Positions 45,957 through 54,187 of a DNA stretch of 64,000 nt are shown here, one piece after another. Made by a program: the position numbers and the translations under genes. The first letter of the stretch is position 1; each line of letters opens with the position of its first letter. Source of the DNA: Goodfellowiella coeruleoviolacea (lineage in GTDB: Bacteria > Actinomycetota > Actinomycetes > Mycobacteriales > Pseudonocardiaceae). The stretch lies in contig NZ_JAMTCK010000009.1 in the NCBI RefSeq assembly GCF_024171785.1, positions 350,703 through 414,702 of the forward strand, in the 5' to 3' direction. A model generated the notes under the pieces. It was not told the origin of the DNA, did no database searches, and saw only the letters and a list, made by a program, of their open reading frames with translations.

Positions 45957-46601
45957 TCAGGTCGCGGTGGTGACCACCGTGACCACCACCGCGGTCACGC
46001 TGTCGATCGCCTTCTTCACCGCGGCGGCGGCCCAGTTGCCCTGGGCGATCTCCTTGGCGCGGGCCCGCACCCGCGCCCTGTCCCCGGGCACGACCTTGGT
46101 GACGGCGGTGGCCGCGTGCAGCAGGGCGATCAGGCAGCCGGTGCGCTCGTCCGGCTCGGCGTCGCGCAGCAGGACCGCGTCGAGCCGTTGCCGCAGCTCG
46201 GCTTCGTGCGTCGCGTCCGCCGCCGGCCAGCTCGTCACCGGGAACAGGCCGAGCACCCTGGTCCGTTCCTGGCGCACCAGTCCCCGCGCCACCAACCGGT
46301 CCAGCACCACCCGGACGCAGCCGCGGCTGAGCCGCTGCACGGCCGCGTCGGTGCGCACCGGCTTACCGGCCAGTGTGGACAGTGCGGTGTCGAACACCGG
46401 GTCGCCGGTCGGACTGGCGTCCTCGACCACCAGCCGGCCCTTGCCCGGATCGTCCGCTGTGGACGAGATCCGGCCGAGGCGCACCAGGTCGAGAAGCACC
46501 GCGCCGGCGACCGCCTGGTCGCGGCTGGTGCCGTTGACCACGCTCCGCCCGGACTCGTCGTCCAGCAGCAGCAACAGCAGGTCCTCGGCCAGTGATGGCA
46601 T
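45957..46601 (-). CDS. GPP34 (GOLPH3/Vps74-like) family protein
   Basis: 214 aa. MPSLAEDLLLLLLDDESGRSVVNGTSRDQAVAGAVLLDLVRLGRI, VLDRLVARGLVRQERTRVLGLFPVTSWPAAD and LIALLHAATAVTKVVPGDRARVRARAKEIAQGNWAAAAVKKAI match the GPP34 family. Eukaryotic members bind PI4P on the Golgi; actinobacterial paralogues are numerous and uncharacterised. GGAGG lies 8 bp before ATG 46601; ATG 46607 is an alternative. Divergent from the IclR gene. Confidence 0.88.
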   Translation of the reverse strand: MPSLAEDLLLLLLDDESGRSVVNGTSRDQAVAGAVLLDLVRLGRISSTADDPGKGRLVVEDASPTGDPVFDTALSTLAGKPVRTDAAVQRLSRGCVRVVLDRLVARGLVRQERTRVLGLFPVTSWPAADATHEAELRQRLDAVLLRDAEPDERTGCLIALLHAATAVTKVVPGDRARVRARAKEIAQGNWAAAAVKKAIDSVTAVVVTVVTTAT

Positions 46602-46703
46602 GCGCATTCCCTCCGCGTGAGGCATCGTCCCGGGCTCGTTGTCGGGCACCATAGAACGGGGACGTGCCAGCGCGTCCACCGCGGCCAGCCGATCGGGGAA
46701 CGA

Positions 46704-47495
46704 GTGAGCGTGACCGGACGAGGGCGACACACCGGCCGGACCGGGCCGGTCGTCCGCCGTGCCCTGCGGCTGCTGGACGCGTTCAGCGCGCGGCGACCGG
46801 AACTGACCCTCAGTGAACTCGCCCGCCACACCGGCCTGCCGCTGGCCACCGCGCACCGGCTGGTGACCGAGCTGTGCGCGTGGGGTGCGGTTGAGCGCGG
46901 TGCGGACGGGCGCTACCGCGTTGGGCTGCGGCTGTGGGAGTTGGGCGCGCTCGCGCCCCGCGGCCAGGGGCTGCGGGAACGAGCACTGCCGTTCCTGGAG
47001 GACCTGGCGCAGATCACCGGCGAGAACGCGCAGCTGGCCGTGCGGGAGGGCAGTGAACTCGTCTTCATCGAGCGGGTCGCCGGCCCTTCGGCCGTGCCCG
47101 TGCTGACCAGGGTCGGCGGGCGGTTCGCGCTCACCGCGACCGGCGTTGGCCTGGTGCTGCTCGCGCACGCCCCGGCCGAGGTGCAGGAGGACGTGCTGGG
47201 CGGGCCGATCGACCGGTACACCAGCCGGACCGTGACCGACCCCGCCCGGTTGCGGCACCTGCTCGCCGCCGTGCGCTCCACGGGCTTTTCCATCAGCGAC
47301 CGGCAGGTGACGCTGGACGCGCTGTCGGTCGGCGCCCCGGTGCGGGACCGGCACGGCCAGGTGGTCGCCGCGGTGTCGCTGGTGGTCCACCACGGCAGCG
47401 CCGCGCCGCACGCCCTGGCCCCGCTGGTGCGGACCAGCGCCCGCGCGATCTCCCGGGCACTTGGCGCCCCACCTGACCGACCCACCACGCGCTGA
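46704..47495 (+). CDS. IclR-family transcriptional regulator
   Basis: 263 aa. N-terminal winged helix (VVRRALRLLDAFSARRPELTLSELARHTGLPLATAHRLVTELCAWGAVER) and C-terminal IclR effector domain (RERALPFLEDLAQITGENAQLAVREGSELVFIERVAG; ISDRQVTLDALSVGAPVRD). IclR proteins often control aromatic-acid catabolism, and vanAB-like genes follow on the same strand about 495 bp downstream, so it may be their regulator. GTG 46704 chosen (GGGGAA just upstream); GTG 46710 possible. Confidence 0.88.
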   Translation: MSVTGRGRHTGRTGPVVRRALRLLDAFSARRPELTLSELARHTGLPLATAHRLVTELCAWGAVERGADGRYRVGLRLWELGALAPRGQGLRERALPFLEDLAQITGENAQLAVREGSELVFIERVAGPSAVPVLTRVGGRFALTATGVGLVLLAHAPAEVQEDVLGGPIDRYTSRTVTDPARLRHLLAAVRSTGFSISDRQVTLDALSVGAPVRDRHGQVVAAVSLVVHHGSAAPHALAPLVRTSARAISRALGAPPDRPTTR

Positions 47496-47610
47496 CCTGG
47501 GGCTTTGGTTGGTTTGCCGGCTCGGAAGGCAGCCCCCGCCCTCCCAGGGGGGCGACCCCGCGTCCAGCCTATCCCCCCGCCCAAGCGCGGAACAGCACGC
47601 GAAGACAGGC

Positions 47611-47639
47611 TGTGGACAACCGCGCGCGGCTGTGGACAA
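47611..47639 (-). promoter_or_regulatory. Two perfect DnaA boxes 20 bp apart
   Basis: TGTGGACAA at 47611-47619 and 47631-47639, the complement of the DnaA box TTGTCCACA, in the same orientation and each within the longer repeat GGCTGTGGACAACCG. Confidence 0.6.
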
Positions 47640-47870
47640 CCGGGTGGCAAACGGGTGACGCGGGGCGGGAACGCCTTCCATTTTTCGGAAGCCGTGTTCA
47701 CGCTCCGCCCGCCGCCCGGCACGCTGTGAGTCGCAGTCCACCAGCACACCGCAGCCGACAACGGAGTCCGGGCGCGCGCCCGGCGCGATCAAGACCGACG
47801 GCCGCCGCTCGGCGCCGGCGCGTGGTCCGCGCCCCTCCGACCCGCGGCTGTCCGACCCGCTGCTGTCCGG

Positions 47871-47976
47871 CACCCACAGAACCGGCACCCACAGAACTGA
47901 CACCGGCAGAACCGGCACCAAGAACCGGCACCAAGAACCGGCACCCACAGAACCGGCACGACAGAACCGACACCGG
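47871..47976. repeat. 13-15-bp minisatellite upstream of vanA-like gene (about 8 units)
   Basis: Units such as CACCCACAGAACCGG (47871-47885, 47942-47956), CACCGGCAGAACCGG, and two 13-bp copies CACCAAGAACCGG (47916-47941). Ends at the Shine-Dalgarno region of the next gene. Confidence 0.85.
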
Positions 47977-47989
47977 AGGGACGAGCACC

Positions 47990-49045
47990 ATGACCGGCTT
48001 CCCCCGCGACCAGTGGTACGTCGCCGCCTACAGCTCCGAGATCGGTCCGGAGTTGTTCTCCCGCACCATCTGCGCCGAGCCGATCCTGTTCTGGCGCACC
48101 CGGTCCGGACAGGTCACGGCCATGTCCGACCGGTGCGTGCATCGGCGGTTCCCACTGTCGCAGGCGCCGTCCCGGCTCGTGGACGACCAGGTGATCTGCG
48201 GCTACCACGGGTTCACCTACGGCGCCGACGGCGGCTGCACGGCCGTGCCGGGGCAGACCCGGATCCCGCGCACCGCCCGGCTGCGGCGGTACCCGCTGGT
48301 GGAGCAGGACTCGCTGGTGTGGGTGTTCATCGGCGACCCCGCGCGGGCCGATGCCGCGCGCATACCCCGAGCGCCCTACCTGGACTCGCCGGACTACACC
48401 ACGGTCGCCGGGATGGAGCCGCTGGCCGCGCGGTTCTCGCTGCTCGTCGACAACCTGCTCGACCTGTCCCACGAGACCTACCTGCACGGCGGTTACATCG
48501 GCACGCCCGAGGTCGCCGCCACCCCGATCACCACCGAGGTCGACGACGAGGCCGGCGTCGTCCACGTCTCGCGGCACATGGCCGACGCCGAGTGCCCGCC
48601 CTTCTACGCCAAATCCACCGGCCTGCACGGCCGCATCTCCCGCTGGCAGGACATCGAGTACACGCCACCGTGTCTGTACAAACTGCACAGTCGCATCGCG
48701 CCGGTCGGGTCGGTGCCCAACGCGGACGGCAGCGACCCGGACGCGTTCCACGTCGAAGTGGTCTACGCGATCACCCCGGAGACCGAGCACTCCACGCACG
48801 ACTTCTGGGCGGTGGCCCGGGACTTCGCCCTCGACGACCAGGACGTGTCCGCCTTCCTCGCCGAGAACAACCGCACGGTCGTGCTGCAGGACGTGGCCGC
48901 CCTCAACGTGCTGGAGCGGGTCATCGCAGGTGAGCCCGAGGGCTACCAGGAGCTGTCCATCAACATCGACACCGGGGGACTGGCCGCGCGCCGGCTGCTC
49001 CGGCGCCAGCTCGACGCGTCGCGGACGCCCGGGGTGGCGTCGTGA
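47990..49045 (+). CDS. Rieske non-heme iron oxygenase, vanillate demethylase oxygenase-like
   Basis: 351 aa. Rieske [2Fe-2S] ligands C49-x-H51 and C70-x2-H73 (DRCVHRRFPLS ... ICGYHGF), mononuclear iron motif DNLLDLSHETYLHGG, and the VanA-type opening FPRDQWYVAAYSSEIGPELFSRTICAEPILFWR. Such enzymes O-demethylate vanillate or related methoxy-aromatics using electrons from a VanB reductase, which is encoded two genes downstream. AGGG before ATG 47990. Substrate may differ from vanillate; gene symbol withheld. Confidence 0.88.
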   Translation: MTGFPRDQWYVAAYSSEIGPELFSRTICAEPILFWRTRSGQVTAMSDRCVHRRFPLSQAPSRLVDDQVICGYHGFTYGADGGCTAVPGQTRIPRTARLRRYPLVEQDSLVWVFIGDPARADAARIPRAPYLDSPDYTTVAGMEPLAARFSLLVDNLLDLSHETYLHGGYIGTPEVAATPITTEVDDEAGVVHVSRHMADAECPPFYAKSTGLHGRISRWQDIEYTPPCLYKLHSRIAPVGSVPNADGSDPDAFHVEVVYAITPETEHSTHDFWAVARDFALDDQDVSAFLAENNRTVVLQDVAALNVLERVIAGEPEGYQELSINIDTGGLAARRLLRRQLDASRTPGVAS

Positions 49046-49281
49046 ACCCGGCTCCCGCCAACCGGTCGGTGCATCCCGGTGACCGGGTGTACCGGGTCCA
49101 CTGGGTGTTGGGCACCGACCGGCTCCGCGCCGTCTGCCACTGCTCGGCCGAGCGCGAGTTCGAGGACCCGGTCCAGCTCTGGGAGTGGCTGCTGTCCCAT
49201 CCGGACGGACACGTCGCGCCACAGTCCACATCGGACAGCGGGGCAACCGGAACGCCGGAGCGGGGGGTGCGGACCGCATGA
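49042..49281 (+). CDS. Small uncharacterised protein between oxygenase and reductase genes
   Basis: 79 aa. VHPGDRVYRVHWVLGTDRLRAVCHCSAEREFEDPVQLWEWLLSHPDGH: a compact domain with a CxC pair and a Trp-rich helix. Its GTG start overlaps the oxygenase stop and its stop overlaps the reductase start, both by 4 bp, so it is translated in the same unit and at similar level. No known family recognised. Possible assembly factor or coupling protein; this is inference from position only. Confidence 0.75.
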   Translation: MNPAPANRSVHPGDRVYRVHWVLGTDRLRAVCHCSAEREFEDPVQLWEWLLSHPDGHVAPQSTSDSGATGTPERGVRTA

Positions 49282-50252
49282 CGACCGCGTCCCACACCGA
49301 GCCCGAACTCGACCTCGTGGTGGCCCGCAAGGAGGTTGTCGCCGAGGGCGTGGTGCGGCTGACCCTGCGCCACCCGGACGGGCGGCCGCTGCCCGCCTGG
49401 CAGCCGGGCGCGCACCTGGATCTGGTGCTCCCCAACGGCCTTGTCCGCCAGTACTCGCTGTGCGGGGACCCGCACGACCTGTCCGCCTTGCGGGTCGCGG
49501 TGCTGCGCGAGGCAGCGGGGCGCGGCGGCTCGCGGTACGTGCACGACACGCTCACCGAGGGGCACCAGGTCCGGATCCGCGGCCCCCGCAACCACTTCCC
49601 GCTGGTCCGGGCCGAGCGCTACCTGTTCCTCGCGGGCGGCGTCGGCATCACCCCGATCCTGCCGATGGTGCGCTCGGTCGCCGCGTCCGGCCGGGAGTGG
49701 CACCTGGCCTACGGTGGCCGGACCAGGACCAGCATGGCGTTCCGCGAGGAGCTGCTGGCCAGCTACCCCGAGCGCGTCAGCATCCACCCGCAGGACGAAC
49801 ACGGCCCGCTCGACCTGTCCAGCCTGCTCGCCCACCCGGGCCGGGACGCCACCGACACCGCGGTCTACTGCTGCGGCCCCGAATCCCTGCTGCTGGCCGT
49901 GGAACGGCACTGCGCCGCCTGGCCCGCCGGCGCCCTGCACGTGGAACGGTTCTCACCCCGGGCGACGGCGGCCGAGGGCCCTCGGGAGAGCTTCGAGGTC
50001 GAACTCGCCCGGGCCGGCAGGGTGCTGACCGTGCCGGCCGAGCACTCCATCCTCGCGGTCGTCGAGCAGGCCGGGGTCCCGGTGCTGTCCTCCTGCCGGG
50101 AAGGCACCTGCGGCACCTGTGAGACCACCGTGCTGTCCGGCCGCCCCGACCACCGCGACTCGGTGCTCACCGACGAGGAGAAGGCCACGGCGGACGTGAT
50201 GATGATCTGCGTGTCGCGGTCGTGCTCGCCGCGCCTGGTCCTCGACCTGTAG
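49278..50252 (+). CDS. Phthalate-dioxygenase-type reductase (VanB-like)
   Basis: 324 aa. FMN/flavin domain (PGAHLDLVLPNGLVRQYSLCGDP), NAD domain (LAGGVGITPILPMVRSV, YCCGPESLLLAVE) and C-terminal plant-type [2Fe-2S] domain with SSCREGTCGTCETTVL plus a later Cys (MICVSRSCSPRLVLDL). It passes electrons from NADH to the Rieske oxygenase. ATGA overlap with the small gene before it. Confidence 0.92.
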   Translation: MTTASHTEPELDLVVARKEVVAEGVVRLTLRHPDGRPLPAWQPGAHLDLVLPNGLVRQYSLCGDPHDLSALRVAVLREAAGRGGSRYVHDTLTEGHQVRIRGPRNHFPLVRAERYLFLAGGVGITPILPMVRSVAASGREWHLAYGGRTRTSMAFREELLASYPERVSIHPQDEHGPLDLSSLLAHPGRDATDTAVYCCGPESLLLAVERHCAAWPAGALHVERFSPRATAAEGPRESFEVELARAGRVLTVPAEHSILAVVEQAGVPVLSSCREGTCGTCETTVLSGRPDHRDSVLTDEEKATADVMMICVSRSCSPRLVLDL

Positions 50253-50296
50253 GCCACCCGAGCCACCTCCCCGCGAGCCGGGGCCGGACCGCCCGG

Positions 50297-50380
50297 ACCG
50301 GACTGCCCAGACCGGACTCACCGGACCGGACTGCCCGGACCGGACTGCCCAGACCGGACTCACCGGATCGGACTCACTGG
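50297..50380. repeat. 14-bp minisatellite at convergent gene ends (six units)
   Basis: Units ACCGGACTGCCCAG, ACCGGACTCACCGG, ACCGGACTGCCCGG, ACCGGACTGCCCAG, ACCGGACTCACCGG, ATCGGACTCACTGG. The last unit covers the stop codon and final codons of the channel gene on the minus strand. Confidence 0.9.
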
Positions 50381-51207
50381 ACCGGCTCCTGGTGTCGTTC
50401 GCGCAGGGAGCGCACCTCCAGGCGCAGGGCGCGCAGCTCGTCCAGGATGGCGGCGTTGGCGGTGGCTTCCTGGCGTTCGTGCCGGGCCTGCTCCCTGGTG
50501 ACCTGGTCCTCCATCGCGCTGACCGCGACCGCGATGAACAGGTTGAGCACGGTGAACGTGGTGATCACGATGAAGGTGACGAAGAAGATCCAGGCCAGCG
50601 GCTGCTCGGTCATCACGGTCCTGGCCACCTCCGACCACGCCTCGCCGGTCATCACCTGGAACAGGGTGAACAGCGACGACCCCAGGTCGTTGAAGTGCTC
50701 GGGCGCGCTGGTGTGGAACAGCTTGGTGGCGATGACCGCCGACACGTACAGCACCAGCACCAGCAGCGCCGCGATGGAGGCCATCCCTGGCACGGCGGCC
50801 AGCAGTGCCGCGACCACGCGGCGCATGCTGGGCACCACGGAGATCAGCCGGAGCGCGCGCAGGATCCGCAGCGCGCGCAGCACCCCGAAGCTGCCCGAGG
50901 TGGGCAGCACGGCGACGCCGACGATGACGGTGTCGAACCAGTTCCAGGGATCGCGGAAGAACCGCCGACCGTGCGCGTACACCCGGGCGGCCACCTCGAC
51001 GACGAAGATGACCAGGGCGACCCGGTCCACCACGTGCAACAGGCCGCCGTAGCGCTGCGTCAGGACGGGTGAGGTCTCACAGCCCAGGGTGATGGCGTTG
51101 ACCACGATCACCAGGGTGATCAGCTTCTGGAACAGGGGTGCGTCGACCACGACGCGAACGCGCTCACGCGGGCTCACCGAGGACTCCAACCAGGAGGAGA
51201 CGACCAT
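50374..51207 (-). CDS. Voltage-gated cation channel (NaChBac-like, single 6-TM domain)
   Basis: 277 aa. S1-S4: FQKLITLVIVVNAITLGCETS, VVDRVALVIFVVEVAARVYA, WNWFDTVIVGVAVLPTSG, and an S4 with regularly spaced Arg (VLRALRILRALRLISVVPSMRRVV). Pore region SSLFTLFQVMTGEAWSEVARTVM between S5 and S6; S6 FVTFIVITTFTVLNLFIAVAVSAM; then a C-terminal coiled coil (RQEATANAAILDELRALRLEVRSLRERH). The selectivity filter TGEAWS differs from the TLESWAS of sodium-selective NaChBac, so ion preference is uncertain. Start ATG 51207; a longer frame exists. Confidence 0.88.
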   Translation of the reverse strand: MVVSSWLESSVSPRERVRVVVDAPLFQKLITLVIVVNAITLGCETSPVLTQRYGGLLHVVDRVALVIFVVEVAARVYAHGRRFFRDPWNWFDTVIVGVAVLPTSGSFGVLRALRILRALRLISVVPSMRRVVAALLAAVPGMASIAALLVLVLYVSAVIATKLFHTSAPEHFNDLGSSLFTLFQVMTGEAWSEVARTVMTEQPLAWIFFVTFIVITTFTVLNLFIAVAVSAMEDQVTREQARHERQEATANAAILDELRALRLEVRSLRERHQEPVQ

Positions 51208-51348
51208 TCCGAATCGCTGATCAACATAACCCGGACACGATCGACAGCCCGTCGTGGCGGCCCGCGGGCGTGCGGGACGAGCGCGGCTCACGCGCAACGC
51301 CACGGGCCGGCGGGCGGTGCGTTTCACCGCCCCGGACGGAGCGGGGGT

Positions 51349-52827
51349 TCAGCGGCGGGACGAGGGCGCCCGCACCGGGTCCTGGGTGGCCGGACCCGGT
51401 GCCGGTGCGCTGGAAGCCCGGTCGCGGCCGGGCAGGAACGCGGCGATCGCGAGGGCGACAAGGGCCGCGGTGGCGCCCAGCGCCATGATCACCCGGAAGC
51501 CGGTGGCCGAGGGGACGGCGGTCGCGCCGAGCGGGACGGTCAGCTGGGCCAGGATGACGCCGGCCACCGCGCTGGCCATCGAGGTGCCGATCGAGCGCAT
51601 CAGCGTGTTCAGGCTGTTGGCCGCGGCCGTCTCGGACACCGGCACGGCCGACATGATCAGCGCGGGCATGGCCCCGTAGGACAGGCCGATGCCGGCTCCG
51701 ATCACGGTGGAGACGAGCACCAGGTGCCAGACCGCCGACATCAGCGCGACGCCGAGGCCGTAGCCGACCGCCACCACGACGGCCCCCAGCATCAGCGTCA
51801 CCTTGGGGCCCCTGGCCCTGGAGGTGCGCGCGGACAGCGGGGCCGTGGCCATCATCACCAGGCCGGACGGCGCCAGCACCAGGCCGACCACCAGCATGGT
51901 CTGGCCCAGGCCGTAGCCGGTGGCCGTGGGCAGCTGCAACACCTGTGGCAGCACCAGGGACATGGCGAACATGGCGAAGCCGAACACGGCCGAGGCGAGG
52001 TTGGTGATCAGCACCTGGCGGTGCGCGGTGGTGCGCAGGTCCACCAGCGGCTGCCGGGTGCGCAGTTCCCACCACCCCCACAGCAGCAGCACCACGACAG
52101 CCGCGCCGAACAGGCCGATCGTGCTGCCGCTGCCCCAGCCCCAGTCCGCGCCCTTGGAGATGGCCAGCAGCAGGCAGAACAGCCCGACCGACAGGCCGGC
52201 CGCGCCCACCAGGTCGAAGCGGCCACCGCTGCGCACCGCCGACTCCGGCACCAGGCCGCACACCAGCACGATGACCAGGACACCCAGGCCGGCCGCGGTC
52301 CAGAACAGCACGTGCCAGTCGGTGCGCTCGGCCAGCAGGGCGGCGGCCGGCAGACCGAGCGCGCCGCCCACCCCCAGGGAGGCGCTCATCAGCGCGGTGG
52401 CCGAGCCGAGCCGGTCGGCGGGCAGCTCGTCGCGCATGATGCTGATGCCGAGCGGGATCACCCCGGCGGCCAGGCCCTGCAGGGCCCGCCCGGCGATCAT
52501 CGGCGCCAGCGAGTCGCTGAGGCCGGCCACGGCCGAGCCGGCCACCAGCAGGCACAGGCTGAGCAGGAGCATGCGCCGCTTGCCGTACATGTCGCCCAGC
52601 CGGCCCACCACGGGTGTGGCCACGGCGCTGGCGAGCAGGGTGGCGGTGATCGCCCAGCTGGTGTCGGCCGGCGCGGCGTCGAGCAGCCGGGGCAGCTGCG
52701 GGACCAGGGGGATGACCAGGGTCTGCATCAGCGAGACCACGATCCCGCCGAAGGCCAGCACCAGCACCACGGTGTTCGGGCGCGGCGGGGTGGCCGGCCG
52801 ATCGGGTTCGGCAGGGACGTCGGGCAT
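51349..52827 (-). CDS. MFS drug exporter, DHA2 (EmrB/QacA) type
   Basis: 492 aa, about 14 helices. SLMQTLVIPLVPQLPRLL, VVGRLGDMYGKRRMLLLSLCLLVAGSAVAG and GRALQGLAAGVIPLGISIMRDELP fit the DHA2 family. ATG 52827 with GAAAGG 8 bp upstream. Divergent from the P450 operon over a 143-bp gap that holds paired TTGACT-type palindromes, so exporter and P450 cassette probably share control by the TetR protein at 54188. Likely exports the P450 product or a toxic substrate. Confidence 0.88.
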   Translation of the reverse strand: MPDVPAEPDRPATPPRPNTVVLVLAFGGIVVSLMQTLVIPLVPQLPRLLDAAPADTSWAITATLLASAVATPVVGRLGDMYGKRRMLLLSLCLLVAGSAVAGLSDSLAPMIAGRALQGLAAGVIPLGISIMRDELPADRLGSATALMSASLGVGGALGLPAAALLAERTDWHVLFWTAAGLGVLVIVLVCGLVPESAVRSGGRFDLVGAAGLSVGLFCLLLAISKGADWGWGSGSTIGLFGAAVVVLLLWGWWELRTRQPLVDLRTTAHRQVLITNLASAVFGFAMFAMSLVLPQVLQLPTATGYGLGQTMLVVGLVLAPSGLVMMATAPLSARTSRARGPKVTLMLGAVVVAVGYGLGVALMSAVWHLVLVSTVIGAGIGLSYGAMPALIMSAVPVSETAAANSLNTLMRSIGTSMASAVAGVILAQLTVPLGATAVPSATGFRVIMALGATAALVALAIAAFLPGRDRASSAPAPGPATQDPVRAPSSRR

Positions 52828-52898
52828 GGCGATGGCCTTTCGCGGGTCGCAGTCGGGGGGTCGCAGTCGGGGGACGCGGGTCACTCGCGGCGGAGTTT

Positions 52899-52938
52899 AA
52901 GTCAACTGCTTGACTTATATCAGTCAGGCGACTTGACT
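52899..52938. promoter_or_regulatory. Double operator between MFS exporter and P450 operon
   Basis: Perfect palindrome AAGTCAA-CTGC-TTGACTT (52899-52916) followed by a second dyad AGTCA-N7-TGACT (52922-52938). TTGACT also serves as possible -35. Both divergent promoters would be covered. Confidence 0.7.
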
Positions 52939-52970
52939 CGGATGCGCGACGAACGACGATGGAGGTTGTG

Positions 52971-54185
52971 GTGAGCCAGGGCGAGCAGGTGTTGAGCTAC
53001 CCGATTCCCAGCCGGACGGCGCTGGAGCCGCCGGAGGAGTGGGCCCAGCTGCGGCAGCAGTGCCCGGTCGCGCGGGTGTCCCTGCCCAGCGGCGACGAGG
53101 CCACGCTGATCACCCGCTACGCGGACGTCAAGCAGGTGCTGTCCGACCCGCGGTTCACGCGGGCGCTCAACGCGGACGACGCCGCCCGGATCTCCACCAA
53201 CGAGTCGGGCGGGGTGTTCAACAGCGAGATGGCGACGGTGCTGCCGCAGAGCGGCGAGGGGCACCAGCTGTGGCGGCGCATGATCAGCAAGTGGTTCACG
53301 GCCAAGCGGATGATGGCGCTGCGGCCCCGCATCGAGGCCATGGCCGACCAGCTCATCGACGAGATGGTCCGGAAGGGGCACCCCGCCGACCTCAAGGCGA
53401 GCCTGGGCTTCCCGCTGCCGGTGTGGGTGATCTGCGACATGCTCGGCGTGCCCGAGGCCGACCGGGACCGCTTCTCGCACTGGTCGGACGCGCTGCTCAA
53501 CCTGACCCGCTTCAGCCAGGCCGAGGTCGACGCGGCGCAGGCCGAGTTCGCCCGGTACATGGCCGGCCACATCGCGGCCAAGCGCGCCGAGCCAGGTGAT
53601 GACCTGCTCAGCGTGCTGATCACCGACACCGACGCCGCCGGTGCCCACATGCCGGACGCCGGCCTGGTGGCCACCGGGCAGGGCCTGCTCATGGCCGGAC
53701 ACGAGACCACGGCCAACATGATCGGCAAGATGGTGGCCATGCTGCTGGCCGACCGCGGCCGCTGGGAGCAGCTGCTGGCCAACCCGGCGCTGGTGCGCAC
53801 GGCCGTGGAGGAGGCGCTGCGGCTGGACGCCAACCCCGGATTCGGCATGCCGCGCTACATCACCGAGGAGGTCGAGGTGGCCGGCACGGTGCTGCCCAGG
53901 GGCACCACCGTGGTGTGCAGCATGGCCTCGGCCAACCGCGACGAGACCGTGTTCGACCACGCCGAGGACATGGACCTGGGCCGCAGCCCCAACCCGCACC
54001 TGGCCTTCGGCGCGGGCGCGCACTCGTGCCTGGGGCAGGCGCTGGCCCGCACCGAGTTGCAGGTCGTGCTGGAGGTGCTGCTGCGCCGGCTGCCCACCCT
54101 GGAGCTGGCCGTGCCCGCCGACGAGCTGCGCCGCGTCGAGGGCCTGGTGGTGGGTGGCCTGCGCGAAGTCCCGGTGCGGTGGTGA
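52971..54185 (+). CDS. Cytochrome P450 (first of two)
   Basis: 404 aa soluble bacterial P450. I-helix AGHETTAN, K-helix EEALR (ExxR), heme loop FGAGAHSCLGQALAR with Cys about 353. GTG 52971 chosen because GGAGG lies 5 bp upstream; ATG 52959 would overlap that site. Resembles CYP107/CYP105-type enzymes from natural product or xenobiotic oxidation, but the subfamily cannot be set by eye. First gene of a unit with TetR, ferredoxin, reductase and a second P450. Confidence 0.92.
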   Translation: MSQGEQVLSYPIPSRTALEPPEEWAQLRQQCPVARVSLPSGDEATLITRYADVKQVLSDPRFTRALNADDAARISTNESGGVFNSEMATVLPQSGEGHQLWRRMISKWFTAKRMMALRPRIEAMADQLIDEMVRKGHPADLKASLGFPLPVWVICDMLGVPEADRDRFSHWSDALLNLTRFSQAEVDAAQAEFARYMAGHIAAKRAEPGDDLLSVLITDTDAAGAHMPDAGLVATGQGLLMAGHETTANMIGKMVAMLLADRGRWEQLLANPALVRTAVEEALRLDANPGFGMPRYITEEVEVAGTVLPRGTTVVCSMASANRDETVFDHAEDMDLGRSPNPHLAFGAGAHSCLGQALARTELQVVLEVLLRRLPTLELAVPADELRRVEGLVVGGLREVPVRW

Positions 54186-54187
54186 CG

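Larger units (their letters stand above)
47496..47989. other. Gene-free region with DnaA boxes and a minisatellite, upstream of vanA-like gene
   Basis: About 490 bp with no credible gene. It holds two perfect DnaA boxes (47611-47639), an AT-rich patch CATTTTTCGGAA (about 47679-47690) and a tandem repeat (47871-47976) that ends just before the ribosome site GGAGGG of the Rieske oxygenase gene. Confidence 0.6.

Noticed and set aside
47871..47976. Repeat array considered as CRISPR
   Set aside because: Units are 13-15 bp, directly adjacent without spacers, and no cas gene is near; it is a minisatellite.
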